Below, one piece after another: positions 1-6,204 of a DNA stretch of 13,445 nt. A program made the translations under genes and the position numbers. Under the pieces are notes generated by a model that worked only from the letters and a program-made list of their open reading frames with translations, did not search any database and had not been told where the DNA came from. Origin of the DNA: Oligoflexaceae bacterium (GTDB lineage Bacteria > Bdellovibrionota_B > Oligoflexia > Oligoflexales > Oligoflexaceae). The stretch lies in assembly GCA_947474445.1 (NCBI GenBank), contig CANJJY010000078.1, positions 1 to 13,445 of the forward strand, read 5' to 3'. Each line of letters begins with the position of its first letter. Position 1 is the stretch's first letter.

Positions 1-537
1 GATTTAGGCCCGATCTATGGCAAGCAGTGGCGCCACTGGAAAACCGCCGATGGTCGTGAAATCGACCAGGTGCAGCAGGTGATCGATCTGATCAAGACCA
101 ATCCGAGTTCAAGGCGGATCCTCTGGGATGGTTGGAACGTGGGCGAACTAGACCAGATGGCGCTTCCGCCTTGTCACAAGCATTATCAATTCTTCGTCAA
201 TCACAAGTCAGGTACCCTCAACGGGAGCTGCGTGCAGCGTAGCGTCGATGGCTATCTCGGATTGGTCTGGAATATAGCCAACCTCGCCCTCGTCACGCAT
301 CTTCTCGCCGAGCAGACGGGTTACAAGCCCGGGGAAATCGTTTGGTTTGGACTGGATACACATCTCTATCTGAATCATCTGGAAGCGGCTCAGCTGCAAT
401 TGACCCGTGAACCGCGCCGCTTTCCGAAACTGATCATTAAGCGCAAACCGGACAGCCTCTTCGATTATACGATCGATGATTTTGAGCTCGATGGTTACGA
501 TCCCCACCCCGCTATCAAAGCAGAAGTAGCCGTCTAG
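1..537 (+). CDS. thyA: Thymidylate synthase ThyA, 3' part (5' end outside window)
   Basis: Thymidylate synthase methylates dUMP to dTMP with methylene-tetrahydrofolate, releasing dihydrofolate in the cytoplasm. The frame is open from base 1, beginning DLGPIYGKQW, a conserved family segment, so the true start lies upstream; 178 residues are visible. The catalytic cysteine sits in ALPPCH (codon at 172-174). The dUMP-binding region is QRSVDGYLGLVWNIAN, with the Arg-Ser-x-Asp and the Asn retained, and DTHLY supplies the later His/Tyr pair. The end, YDPHPAIKAEVAV, matches the usual C-terminus, whose last residues close over the active site. One oddity: the near-invariant Pro-Phe just before the dUMP-specifying Asn is Val-Trp here. 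The identification is certain. A terminator follows at 572-603, so this is the last gene of its transcript. folA, which recycles its dihydrofolate product, lies about 6.4 kb downstream on the same strand. Confidence 0.96.
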   Translation, partial: DLGPIYGKQWRHWKTADGREIDQVQQVIDLIKTNPSSRRILWDGWNVGELDQMALPPCHKHYQFFVNHKSGTLNGSCVQRSVDGYLGLVWNIANLALVTHLLAEQTGYKPGEIVWFGLDTHLYLNHLEAAQLQLTREPRRFPKLIIKRKPDSLFDYTIDDFELDGYDPHPAIKAEVAV

Positions 538-571
538 TCATTTTTCAGAAAAAATCGCAGTCAAATTCGGT

Positions 572-603
572 ATCCAGGTATATCAGCCTGGATTCCTGTT
601 TTT
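572..603 (+). terminator. Intrinsic terminator of thyA
   Basis: ATCCAGG (572-578) pairs perfectly with CCTGGAT (587-593) around an 8-base loop, followed by TCCTGTTTTT. This has the form of a Rho-independent terminator, 35 bases after the thyA stop. Confidence 0.72.
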
Positions 604-673
604 CACTGCAAATTTTTCCGCTCTAAATGTCCCGCCAAATCCTTCTAACATTTTCAAACCTTACAAACTTGCG

Positions 674-700
674 CAAAGTATGCTGCAAAGACGCCGATAA
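674..700 (+). promoter_or_regulatory. Sigma-28 (FliA)-type promoter
   Basis: GCCGATAA at 693-700 is identical to the textbook enterobacterial FliA -10 element. Exactly 11 bases upstream, CAAAGTAT at 674-681 matches 6 of 8 positions of the -35 consensus TAAAGTTT. Predicted transcription starts near 707, giving a leader of about 70 bases before the ATG at 778. No comparably good sigma-70 promoter was seen in 604-777. That sigma-28 is used in this organism is inferred from the match. Confidence 0.65.
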
Positions 701-777
701 GGCATGTAAGGACTCGCCCGAGGCTTGAGACAACTATAGAGGATGTGGATCGCATTATCGTTACCGAGGGTCATATT

Positions 778-1725
778 ATGTTTGCCAGGAAGAATGAATC
801 AGGAAATATTACCGTGGTGCTCGCTGCTCTCAGTGCCGCTGGATTTTCCGCCTATCTCTTGAGCTCTCAAGTGACCAAGACAAACCAATTGGTCCGCGAG
901 AATAAGATCGGTCGGGTCCTCAGCGATGCGGAACAAACCAATCAGTCGGCGATCTCCTTTCTCCATTCCAAGTTGATGCGCGATGGCGTCGGTGTGTCGC
1001 CAGTGAAAATCGTTAATAAGCAGATCCAGGGGTCGAGCACGGCAGAACTGGGCGTCAGCGGGGGTGTGGCTGAATATAGATCCCTCGATCCGACTAAGGC
1101 CACGTCTGCGCAAATGGAATCGGCGATGCTCGGCAGCATCCCAGCGCCCAGTGGTAACGCGGTGGTCAGCACACGGCTTGAAGTTGCGGATGCGGCGCAA
1201 ACGGCAACGCACGATGTCTATGATATCAAGGCCACGACAACAGTTGGTTTTATGGGAGGCAACAATGCTAGACCGGTCTCAACCATTGGCCGCGTGAAGG
1301 TGACCCGATACTTTCCACCACCACCACCACCCCCTCCACCACCACCGCCACCGCCGCCACCGCCACCACCGGTGCCACCACCGCCGCCACCCTGTTCTGG
1401 CAAATCTGTCGGTGGGTACTGCTTCTTTTTGGGTGGGTCTGGTGCCAGCTGTAGTTCGACCTGCGGAGGTCAAGGCAAATCCTACGACCCGGCTGGTTCA
1501 GGCTGGGCGGGCGGCAATGACGGCAACTGCACCAGTGTGATGAACGCCCTGGGCAAAGGGGGAAGTGTAGCGTGGCACCAAAGCCAGGATCCCACCGGTG
1601 GCACTAACCTCGGTTGCAAGTATTTTCCGGGCCTATCCGGTTCTTATCAAGGCATTTGGCGCTACAACGGCACAAGCGCTGGCGCGTCTCACGCAAACTC
1701 CAATCGCGCCTGCGCGTGCAAATAA
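778..1725 (+). CDS. Membrane-anchored poly-proline protein with Cys-rich C-terminal domain
   Basis: I do not recognise a named family for this 315-residue protein. A short charged N-terminus (MFARKNESG) precedes one hydrophobic segment (about residues 10-30), which looks like a pilin-like signal anchor or uncleaved signal. A polar, Ala/Ser/Thr-rich region runs to about 178. Then come 19 prolines, Val and 6 more prolines (encoded at 1315-1392). The last 110 residues are Gly-rich with 8 cysteines (206, 215, 225, 229, 251, 280, 312, 314), suggesting four disulfides in an extracytoplasmic domain ending ACACK. The prolines probably form a rigid stalk displaying that domain outside the membrane. 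The start at 778 has GAGGG seven bases upstream; the in-frame GTG at 745 has poorly spaced Shine-Dalgarno bases. The sigma-28-type promoter suggests co-expression with flagellar genes. Its stop lies 2 bases from that of the convergent gene. Confidence 0.8.
   Translation: MFARKNESGNITVVLAALSAAGFSAYLLSSQVTKTNQLVRENKIGRVLSDAEQTNQSAISFLHSKLMRDGVGVSPVKIVNKQIQGSSTAELGVSGGVAEYRSLDPTKATSAQMESAMLGSIPAPSGNAVVSTRLEVADAAQTATHDVYDIKATTTVGFMGGNNARPVSTIGRVKVTRYFPPPPPPPPPPPPPPPPPPPVPPPPPPCSGKSVGGYCFFLGGSGASCSSTCGGQGKSYDPAGSGWAGGNDGNCTSVMNALGKGGSVAWHQSQDPTGGTNLGCKYFPGLSGSYQGIWRYNGTSAGASHANSNRACACK
1315..1392 (+). repeat. CCN trinucleotide microsatellite encoding Pro19-Val-Pro6
   Basis: Twenty-six consecutive codons are CCA, CCG, CCC or CCT except for one GTG at 1372-1374. 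The mixture of CCA and CCG interrupts a pure repeat but leaves short CCA and CCG runs that could slip in units of three, changing stalk length without breaking the frame. Confidence 0.9.
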
Positions 1726-1727
1726 CT

Positions 1728-2852
1728 TCAGCGAGGGGAAACGGCCGGTTTCCCCTCTTTACTCAACTCCATCGTGCGCCACTCTCCTTTATCGATCATA
1801 AAAGCTTTTAAAGTACTGACCGCATTGCCTGCCACACTATGGCTCAGCACGACAAACATTCTTGCCGATGAATTAAAGGCGACTTGGTCGAAATACTGAT
1901 CCGCCGGCGCTTCCAAGGTCTGGTCCAATTTTCCCTTCGCCATCGAGTAGACAAGGACTTGCCTCAGGTCCTTTCGATCCTGGTCACTTGAGCCGAACAC
2001 GAAGATGAGACCGGACACAATGTCAAATTGAATCGCGACCTTAGCAAACGTCCACAATGGAGGGAGCTCCAACTCGAAGTCCTTGCTCATCTCAGCTGTC
2101 CAGCCTTTGATGGCCTTAAACAGCAAATGCCGTGGACTCTTTCCCTGAGAAACAATTCCAAACAGCTCAGCTTGCTGACTGATCTTCGTACCTTTCTTAA
2201 GTGTGAGACTAGCCTGCGGTACCTTCGCCAGATTTTCAAACTTCTGAAGTTCTTGCTTCTCGGGCGAAAAGGCGATCAGTACAGGAGGATTGATCTTTAC
2301 AAAGAGAGGAATGACGCCGGGAACAAAATTGTTGATCGATCGCTTCTGCTGCGACTCTAAATCGAGCGTCTTGATGGTTCTGAGATCTAGATCGGCGATT
2401 TGCACGCCTTCGTTGCTCGGAATCACTTTATAGGAGGCAGGCGGAAACGATTTAACAATCTTCTTTTCGCCTTCCCAAATAAGGCTGACGCCAGCCGAGA
2501 CTCCTTCACCACAGCCGGGCTGCATATCAAAGACGCTGATCCCTTGCATGGGTGCACCATGTCCAAGAAGTGCGGCTGATGCGCCCGCGCGGAGGGATAG
2601 AATTCTTTTAAAACTCCAAGCCGCAAGGTCCACTTCGTAAAGGAAAGGATTTGTCTTTGGAGTCTTATCATTCTGATCACGCCCAAGAAAATAAAGCTTT
2701 TTACCCTCGGGATTGAAAAGAATTTCACTTGTCGTCGGTCCAACAAGATAACCGTGACAGTCTGGGTTTGGTAGTTTGGCTGCTTCTTTTTTCTGGGCTA
2801 GCGCAGGAGTCGTTCCGAGCAGCATCAAGTAAGGCAGAATTTTTCTTCTCAT
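1728..2852 (-). CDS. Exported protein of unknown function, third gene of the O-acetylation operon
   Basis: This 374-residue protein begins with a clear Sec signal peptide (MRRKILPYLMLLGTTPALA, cleavage before QKK), so the mature protein is periplasmic or secreted. I recognise no catalytic motif. The body alternates short beta-type stretches with polar turns (for example ILFNPEGKKLYFLGRD and IQFDIVSGLIFVFGSSDQD), resembling beta-propeller-like repeat proteins; this fold is a guess. Two cysteines (in PDCHG and QPGCGEG) could form a disulfide. The ATG overlaps the stop of the preceding SGNH gene as ATGA (2849-2852), with GAAGGAGT upstream, so translation is probably coupled. Membership of the MBOAT/SGNH transcript suggests a role with the extracellular polysaccharide they modify, such as an accessory or binding protein. 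The last codons encode both strands' hairpin at 1733-1757. Confidence 0.82.
   Translation of the reverse strand: MRRKILPYLMLLGTTPALAQKKEAAKLPNPDCHGYLVGPTTSEILFNPEGKKLYFLGRDQNDKTPKTNPFLYEVDLAAWSFKRILSLRAGASAALLGHGAPMQGISVFDMQPGCGEGVSAGVSLIWEGEKKIVKSFPPASYKVIPSNEGVQIADLDLRTIKTLDLESQQKRSINNFVPGVIPLFVKINPPVLIAFSPEKQELQKFENLAKVPQASLTLKKGTKISQQAELFGIVSQGKSPRHLLFKAIKGWTAEMSKDFELELPPLWTFAKVAIQFDIVSGLIFVFGSSDQDRKDLRQVLVYSMAKGKLDQTLEAPADQYFDQVAFNSSARMFVVLSHSVAGNAVSTLKAFMIDKGEWRTMELSKEGKPAVSPR
1733..1760 (+). terminator. Hairpin terminator inside the 3' end of the convergent gene
   Basis: GAGGGGAAAC (1733-1742) pairs perfectly with GTTTCCCCTC (1748-1757) around GGCCG, followed by TTT. The stem is strong but the T-run is short. 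It starts 8 bases after the stop of the poly-proline gene and is at the same time the coding sequence for the last residues of the minus-strand gene ending at 1728. Confidence 0.6.
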
Positions 2853-3841
2853 TTTTCTATGACTCCTTCGGTCCCCATTCGACTGGAATAGATACGTTTG
2901 GCAAGAACTTGTGAAAATGCGCGTGCGCCCGATGCGTTCAGATGATCGTGATCAGCAAATTGGCCATCCGTTTCCCCTTCCCACTCCGTAAAATCGAACA
3001 GAGGGAACTGCGCGATCGCATGAGGCCTCGGCATAGCAAAGTAGTGAGGAAGGATAGCGCGTAATTCACGGTGCAGAGGCGTTTTTAATATATTCAGTGG
3101 GATTTTCATCCCTTGCGCAATCGAGACGATCTGCGCCAGAGCCTGTAGATTCTTTGCCTGCGCGTCTCGATCAAGTTGCGCGTCCAAGGTCTTTAAGCGA
3201 TCGACCGACGTCGCCATCGCCTCGGATGCATCCATCGTATTGTTGATCCTCTCAAAGCCTGGAATCAGTTCTTCCCCTGCGGAGAGGGGTCTAAAATTAT
3301 CGTCTATCAGCGCAGTAGGTATGAATCGCCATTGATAGAGAACATACAGGCGATCGCGCAGACAATGATTTGGATTTTTAAGACAAGTTTTCAGGTCCAA
3401 GATTGGGGAGAGACCATAAGAAAACCGGAGCGTCATTGCTCGTTCTTCCGTAGGCCCGCGGAGCAAGGAACTGGCGATCCACTCAAGGACCAAAAGGCTT
3501 GGCTTCGCTCCTCTATCGAGACTCAACTGTAAAATCCTCAAGAGATCTTGATAGTCGGCATTCGGCAGTCCCAGGAGACTCACTTTTCCAGGCATCTCGC
3601 GCGGATCTATATTGGTATTAACGTGAGAAGACCCGAGGAAAATAACCCGAGGGCTGTCATCGATCGTATCGAGGGCCAGACTATGGATCGTATCCGACTT
3701 CACGAAATGAGTCAGAATGAAAAAGCTGAAGGGCAGCAAAGACCCCATCACGAAAGTGATGACGATTAGCTTTGCGGCATGGACTTGCCCGTATTTTGCG
3801 GCTCTCTTCAAAGGCCTAAAATTGAAAATAGTGGAATTCAT
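2849..3841 (-). CDS. SGNH-fold O-acetyltransferase-like protein (AlgJ/DltD-like), MBOAT partner
   Basis: The 330-residue product has a short cytoplasmic N-terminus, one membrane segment (about 22-47) and a periplasmic domain. IFLGSSHVN (about 67-75) matches SGNH block I, with Ser72 the likely nucleophile. DHDHLNASGA (297-306) matches block V, with Asp297 and His300 completing the triad. These features and the adjacent MBOAT gene match the arrangement in which an AlgI-type channel passes acetyl groups to an AlgJ/AlgX or PatB-type SGNH enzyme, which places them on a polysaccharide outside the membrane. The acceptor polymer cannot be told from the sequence. The start overlaps the end of the MBOAT gene by 26 bases and has GGAGAGA upstream; the stop overlaps the next gene's ATG. 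The region around 200-235 is rich in charged residues and may be helical. Confidence 0.8.
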   Translation of the reverse strand: MNSTIFNFRPLKRAAKYGQVHAAKLIVITFVMGSLLPFSFFILTHFVKSDTIHSLALDTIDDSPRVIFLGSSHVNTNIDPREMPGKVSLLGLPNADYQDLLRILQLSLDRGAKPSLLVLEWIASSLLRGPTEERAMTLRFSYGLSPILDLKTCLKNPNHCLRDRLYVLYQWRFIPTALIDDNFRPLSAGEELIPGFERINNTMDASEAMATSVDRLKTLDAQLDRDAQAKNLQALAQIVSIAQGMKIPLNILKTPLHRELRAILPHYFAMPRPHAIAQFPLFDFTEWEGETDGQFADHDHLNASGARAFSQVLAKRIYSSRMGTEGVIEK

Positions 3842-5219
3842 GCGACACCATCTCTCCGCTCACGAGGATAAATGAACTGAGCAAAGCCCACGCCGCGAGC
3901 TGTATCGTCCAATGCTGCTTGGTTAAATAGAGTTGATCATCTTTGATCTCAAACAGCAAATCAAAGCCGAGCATGGGTACAGCGAACATCAGCCACGTGA
4001 GGGTGACGAGGCCTGCCATCGATTGAGCCGGGAGAAAGAGATTTCGGAGAATCAGGATCATATCTTCACGGCTGTGCACAAAGAAAATGGCGTTCAAGGG
4101 GATAAAGACAAAGCCCATCATGAACAGCCACCAAAGCCCCTTCTTGAGAGGGTGATCGCCAATAAAACGCTCGAAGAGTCGCCGCCGCCGGAGAACCCTG
4201 TTGATCAGCACCAAGCAGCCGGATAAAAATCCCCAGAGAAGGTAATTGAAGCTCGGTCCATGCCAAAAGCCAATGAGAGTCGTCACCAGGATCACGATCA
4301 GAGGCCTTGGCCAGTTCTTGTCGATGAGAGGACGGGCCACATAGGTTTTGAACCAATCGGTGACCGTCACATTCCATTTGGACCACAAGTCGATCACGCT
4401 CAAAGCTAGGCTAGGCTGCCTGAAGTTGGCGGTCAGCTGAAAGCCAAGCAGACGTCCAATGCCCCGCGCGACATTGCTGTATCCCGCGTAGTCGGCATAA
4501 AGGTAAAAGGCCGCCCCGAACAAGCTGGAAACTATTGCCCAACCCTTGTGTTCATTTGGGAGTAAAAAGAACATGTTCACGTGGGGTTGGAGATTGTCAG
4601 CTACGCATAGCTTTTGAAAATAGCCATAGAGAATGAGAAAGATTCCTTCGCGCAACTCGCGCGCTCCTATCTCGCGATTAGCCTGCATCTGCGGCATGAG
4701 ATGAGAAAACTTCTCGATCGGACCAGCGAGCAGCTGCGGAAAAAAGGAGATGAAGAGTGCAAAGTCGAGGAGACTCCGGCTCGCCGTGATCTTGCGCCGA
4801 AAGACATCGATCGTATAGCCCATGGACTGAAAGGTATAAAACGAAATGCCAATCGGCAGGATGATTTTGGCCAAGGTGATACTGGGCGCCCAGCCCATGG
4901 GCTCGAGGATGCGACTGAAACTTTCAAAGAAGAAGTTTGCATACTTAAAGTAGCAGAGGATCGAGAGATTAAAGAGAAGGGAAAGGCCCAGATAGAGTTT
5001 GCGTCGACGGGCGTCCTCGCTGCGCTGAAGAGCCAGCCCACAGACATAATCGACCAGCGTCGAGGTCCAGATCAAGAGCAAGAAACGCAGATCCCAATAA
5101 CCGTAGAATACATAGCTCGCTACCAGCAGGAGGCGATTTTGCCAGCTTCGCTGCAAGATGAGATAAAGGGCATAGACAACTGCAAAGAAGCCCAGAAAGG
5201 TCAGCGAATTAAAGGCCAA
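3816..5219 (-). CDS. MBOAT-family membrane O-acyltransferase (AlgI-like)
   Basis: This 467-residue polytopic membrane protein has the typical AlgI length and layout: an N-terminal hydrophobic pair with SYVFYGYWD (35-43), ILPIGISFYTFQSMGY (120-135), FFPQLLAGPI (159-168), YADYAGYSNVARG (241-253), DLWSKWNVTVTDWF (277-290) and GFWHGPSFNYLLWG (317-330). The invariant MBOAT histidine is His320. Known family members transfer an acyl group, usually acetyl, across the inner membrane for polysaccharide or teichoic acid modification. Two motif changes are visible: the usual RRWH is SKWN (Asn283), and the usual GYSD is GYSN. The start is TTG with GGGGGAG six bases upstream and a candidate extended -10 promoter at 5250-5258. 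The next gene overlaps its 3' end by 26 bases, which supports a shared transcript and function. Confidence 0.92.
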   Translation of the reverse strand: MAFNSLTFLGFFAVVYALYLILQRSWQNRLLLVASYVFYGYWDLRFLLLIWTSTLVDYVCGLALQRSEDARRRKLYLGLSLLFNLSILCYFKYANFFFESFSRILEPMGWAPSITLAKIILPIGISFYTFQSMGYTIDVFRRKITASRSLLDFALFISFFPQLLAGPIEKFSHLMPQMQANREIGARELREGIFLILYGYFQKLCVADNLQPHVNMFFLLPNEHKGWAIVSSLFGAAFYLYADYAGYSNVARGIGRLLGFQLTANFRQPSLALSVIDLWSKWNVTVTDWFKTYVARPLIDKNWPRPLIVILVTTLIGFWHGPSFNYLLWGFLSGCLVLINRVLRRRRLFERFIGDHPLKKGLWWLFMMGFVFIPLNAIFFVHSREDMILILRNLFLPAQSMAGLVTLTWLMFAVPMLGFDLLFEIKDDQLYLTKQHWTIQLAAWALLSSFILVSGEMVSHEFHYFQF

Positions 5220-5249
5220 ACCGAACTCCCCCTCTTCACATATGCGTCC

Positions 5250-5279
5250 AGTATAGCAGTTAGATGCAGACGAAGAGAA
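5250..5279 (-). promoter_or_regulatory. Extended -10 promoter of the MBOAT operon
   Basis: Read on the minus strand, TGCTATACT (5258-5250) is a good extended -10 element (5 of 6 bases plus TGn). A weak TTCTCT -35 lies 18 bases upstream. Predicted transcription starts near 5243, leaving a leader of about 24 bases that contains only the Shine-Dalgarno, which supports the TTG start at 5219. Confidence 0.45.
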
Positions 5280-5334
5280 CAGAAGGTAGGTTCAGTCTTT
5301 AGGAGAGCAGGCTCTGATTACCGAGGCTTGACTG

Positions 5335-6033
5335 TCAAGCCAAGCGTCTCGAGATATGCCGAAACACATGAGGCGAGAATAGCAGTCCCTGATGCCCGAT
5401 ATCTTCAAAGTGGAGCGTGTCTTCCGCAAATTCAGCCGAGCTCGGTGGCAGCACGATGCGATCCGCACCGCCGCCGATGGCTAAAAATTTTACCCGCTTG
5501 GCTGCCTCGGTACTGCGGGCCAAGCGTTTGAGTAGCTTTGAATCTGGCCGCAGCTCTTGGGCCACACGGCTCCAAAGCCAATAAGCATTCGCGGTTCCCT
5601 GGTGCGGAGTCGCGATGGTGATACAGTGATCGACGCGTCGCGCCCCTCCGAGTTCTTGCAAATAAACTCGGGCCACCAAGCCGCCCAGACTGTGGCAGAC
5701 GAGATCGATGCGGCCACCGCGGACATGCTTTTTGAGAAAGCGTTTGAGGCGAATGGCCGATTTTTCTACGCCTTCATGCGAGGGGTAAGTGAAGGCTAGC
5801 TGCGAATGATAGCCTTTGGCGGCGAGGTAGGCCCCAAGCGGTAGAAAGGTCGAACTGTTGGCAAGATAGCCGTGAACAAATACCACCGTTCTCTGATCCG
5901 GCCTGCGGGCCGTAAACTTTCTGTTCTTCTTGATGCCGAGGGGATAGAGCAGCAGAGAAGCTGCGACAGCGAGGGCTTCGCGCGTCACGAGCCAGGTGCG
6001 AAAAGGCGAACTCATGGCTGGATTGTTTTTCAC
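5335..6033 (-). CDS. Alpha/beta-hydrolase, short lipase/esterase-like
   Basis: This 232-residue hydrolase carries the lipase landmarks: VVFVHGYLANSSTFLPL (50-66) with the oxyanion-hole His-Gly, the nucleophile elbow CHSLGG with Ser115, ATPHQGT (141-147), GGGADRIV with Asp191 and DIGHQGLL with His214, a complete Ser-Asp-His triad. The pattern fits small triacylglycerol lipase/PGAP1-like proteins that cleave carboxylic esters; the substrate is unknown. A hydrophobic stretch (about 19-33) near the N-terminus could be a signal anchor or uncleaved signal, so the active domain may face the periplasm. The GTG start is chosen because AGGGAGGGAG lies 5 bases upstream; the in-frame ATG at 6015 lacks a Shine-Dalgarno. 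It lies 115 bases upstream of the MBOAT gene on the same strand, but that gene has its own candidate promoter. Confidence 0.87.
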   Translation of the reverse strand: MKNNPAMSSPFRTWLVTREALAVAASLLLYPLGIKKNRKFTARRPDQRTVVFVHGYLANSSTFLPLGAYLAAKGYHSQLAFTYPSHEGVEKSAIRLKRFLKKHVRGGRIDLVCHSLGGLVARVYLQELGGARRVDHCITIATPHQGTANAYWLWSRVAQELRPDSKLLKRLARSTEAAKRVKFLAIGGGADRIVLPPSSAEFAEDTLHFEDIGHQGLLFSPHVFRHISRRLA

Positions 6034-6060
6034 CGAGACTCCCTCCCTGGACTTTTAATC

Positions 6061-6069
6061 ATTGTACCA
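6061..6069 (-). promoter_or_regulatory. Extended -10 element upstream of the lipase gene
   Basis: On the minus strand TGGTACAAT (6069-6061) has a TGn plus 5 of 6 -10 bases. No convincing -35 was found. Transcription would start near 6054, about 21 bases before the GTG. Confidence 0.4.
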
Positions 6070-6156
6070 TCAGGAGAGTGGTCCTTGCTTTTACGTCTTT
6101 TAGACATACTCGCGCGCGCATAAGCGGCCGTTTTCTACCTTGTCGGCGCTGAAAGG

Positions 6157-6185
6157 CTCGCAAGAATTGGCGAAGCTGCTATGAT
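6157..6185 (+). promoter_or_regulatory. Extended -10 promoter of the small exported protein gene
   Basis: TGCTATGAT (6177-6185) is an extended -10 element, 5 of 6 bases plus TGn, with a weak CTCGCA 17 bases upstream. Transcription would start near 6192, downstream of the ATG at 6181, which supports translation from the ATG at 6205. Confidence 0.42.
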
Positions 6186-6204
6186 CCAGCCTTCGGGAGG
6201 TTTT

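Noticed and set aside
745..777. Extended N-terminus of the poly-proline protein from GTG 745
   Set aside because: The Shine-Dalgarno bases sit only two positions before the GTG, while ATG 778 has GAGGG at proper spacing and gives a cleaner signal-anchor N-terminus.
1218..1473. Gly-rich and Trp/Arg-rich minus-strand open frames across the proline tract
   Set aside because: They only reflect the complement of the CCN repeat in other frames.
4614..5531. A 305-codon open frame on the plus strand opposite the MBOAT gene
   Set aside because: It lies antisense to a well-supported MBOAT gene and runs into the lipase gene. Its translation is highly charged with no recognisable motif, as expected from the complement of hydrophobic codons.
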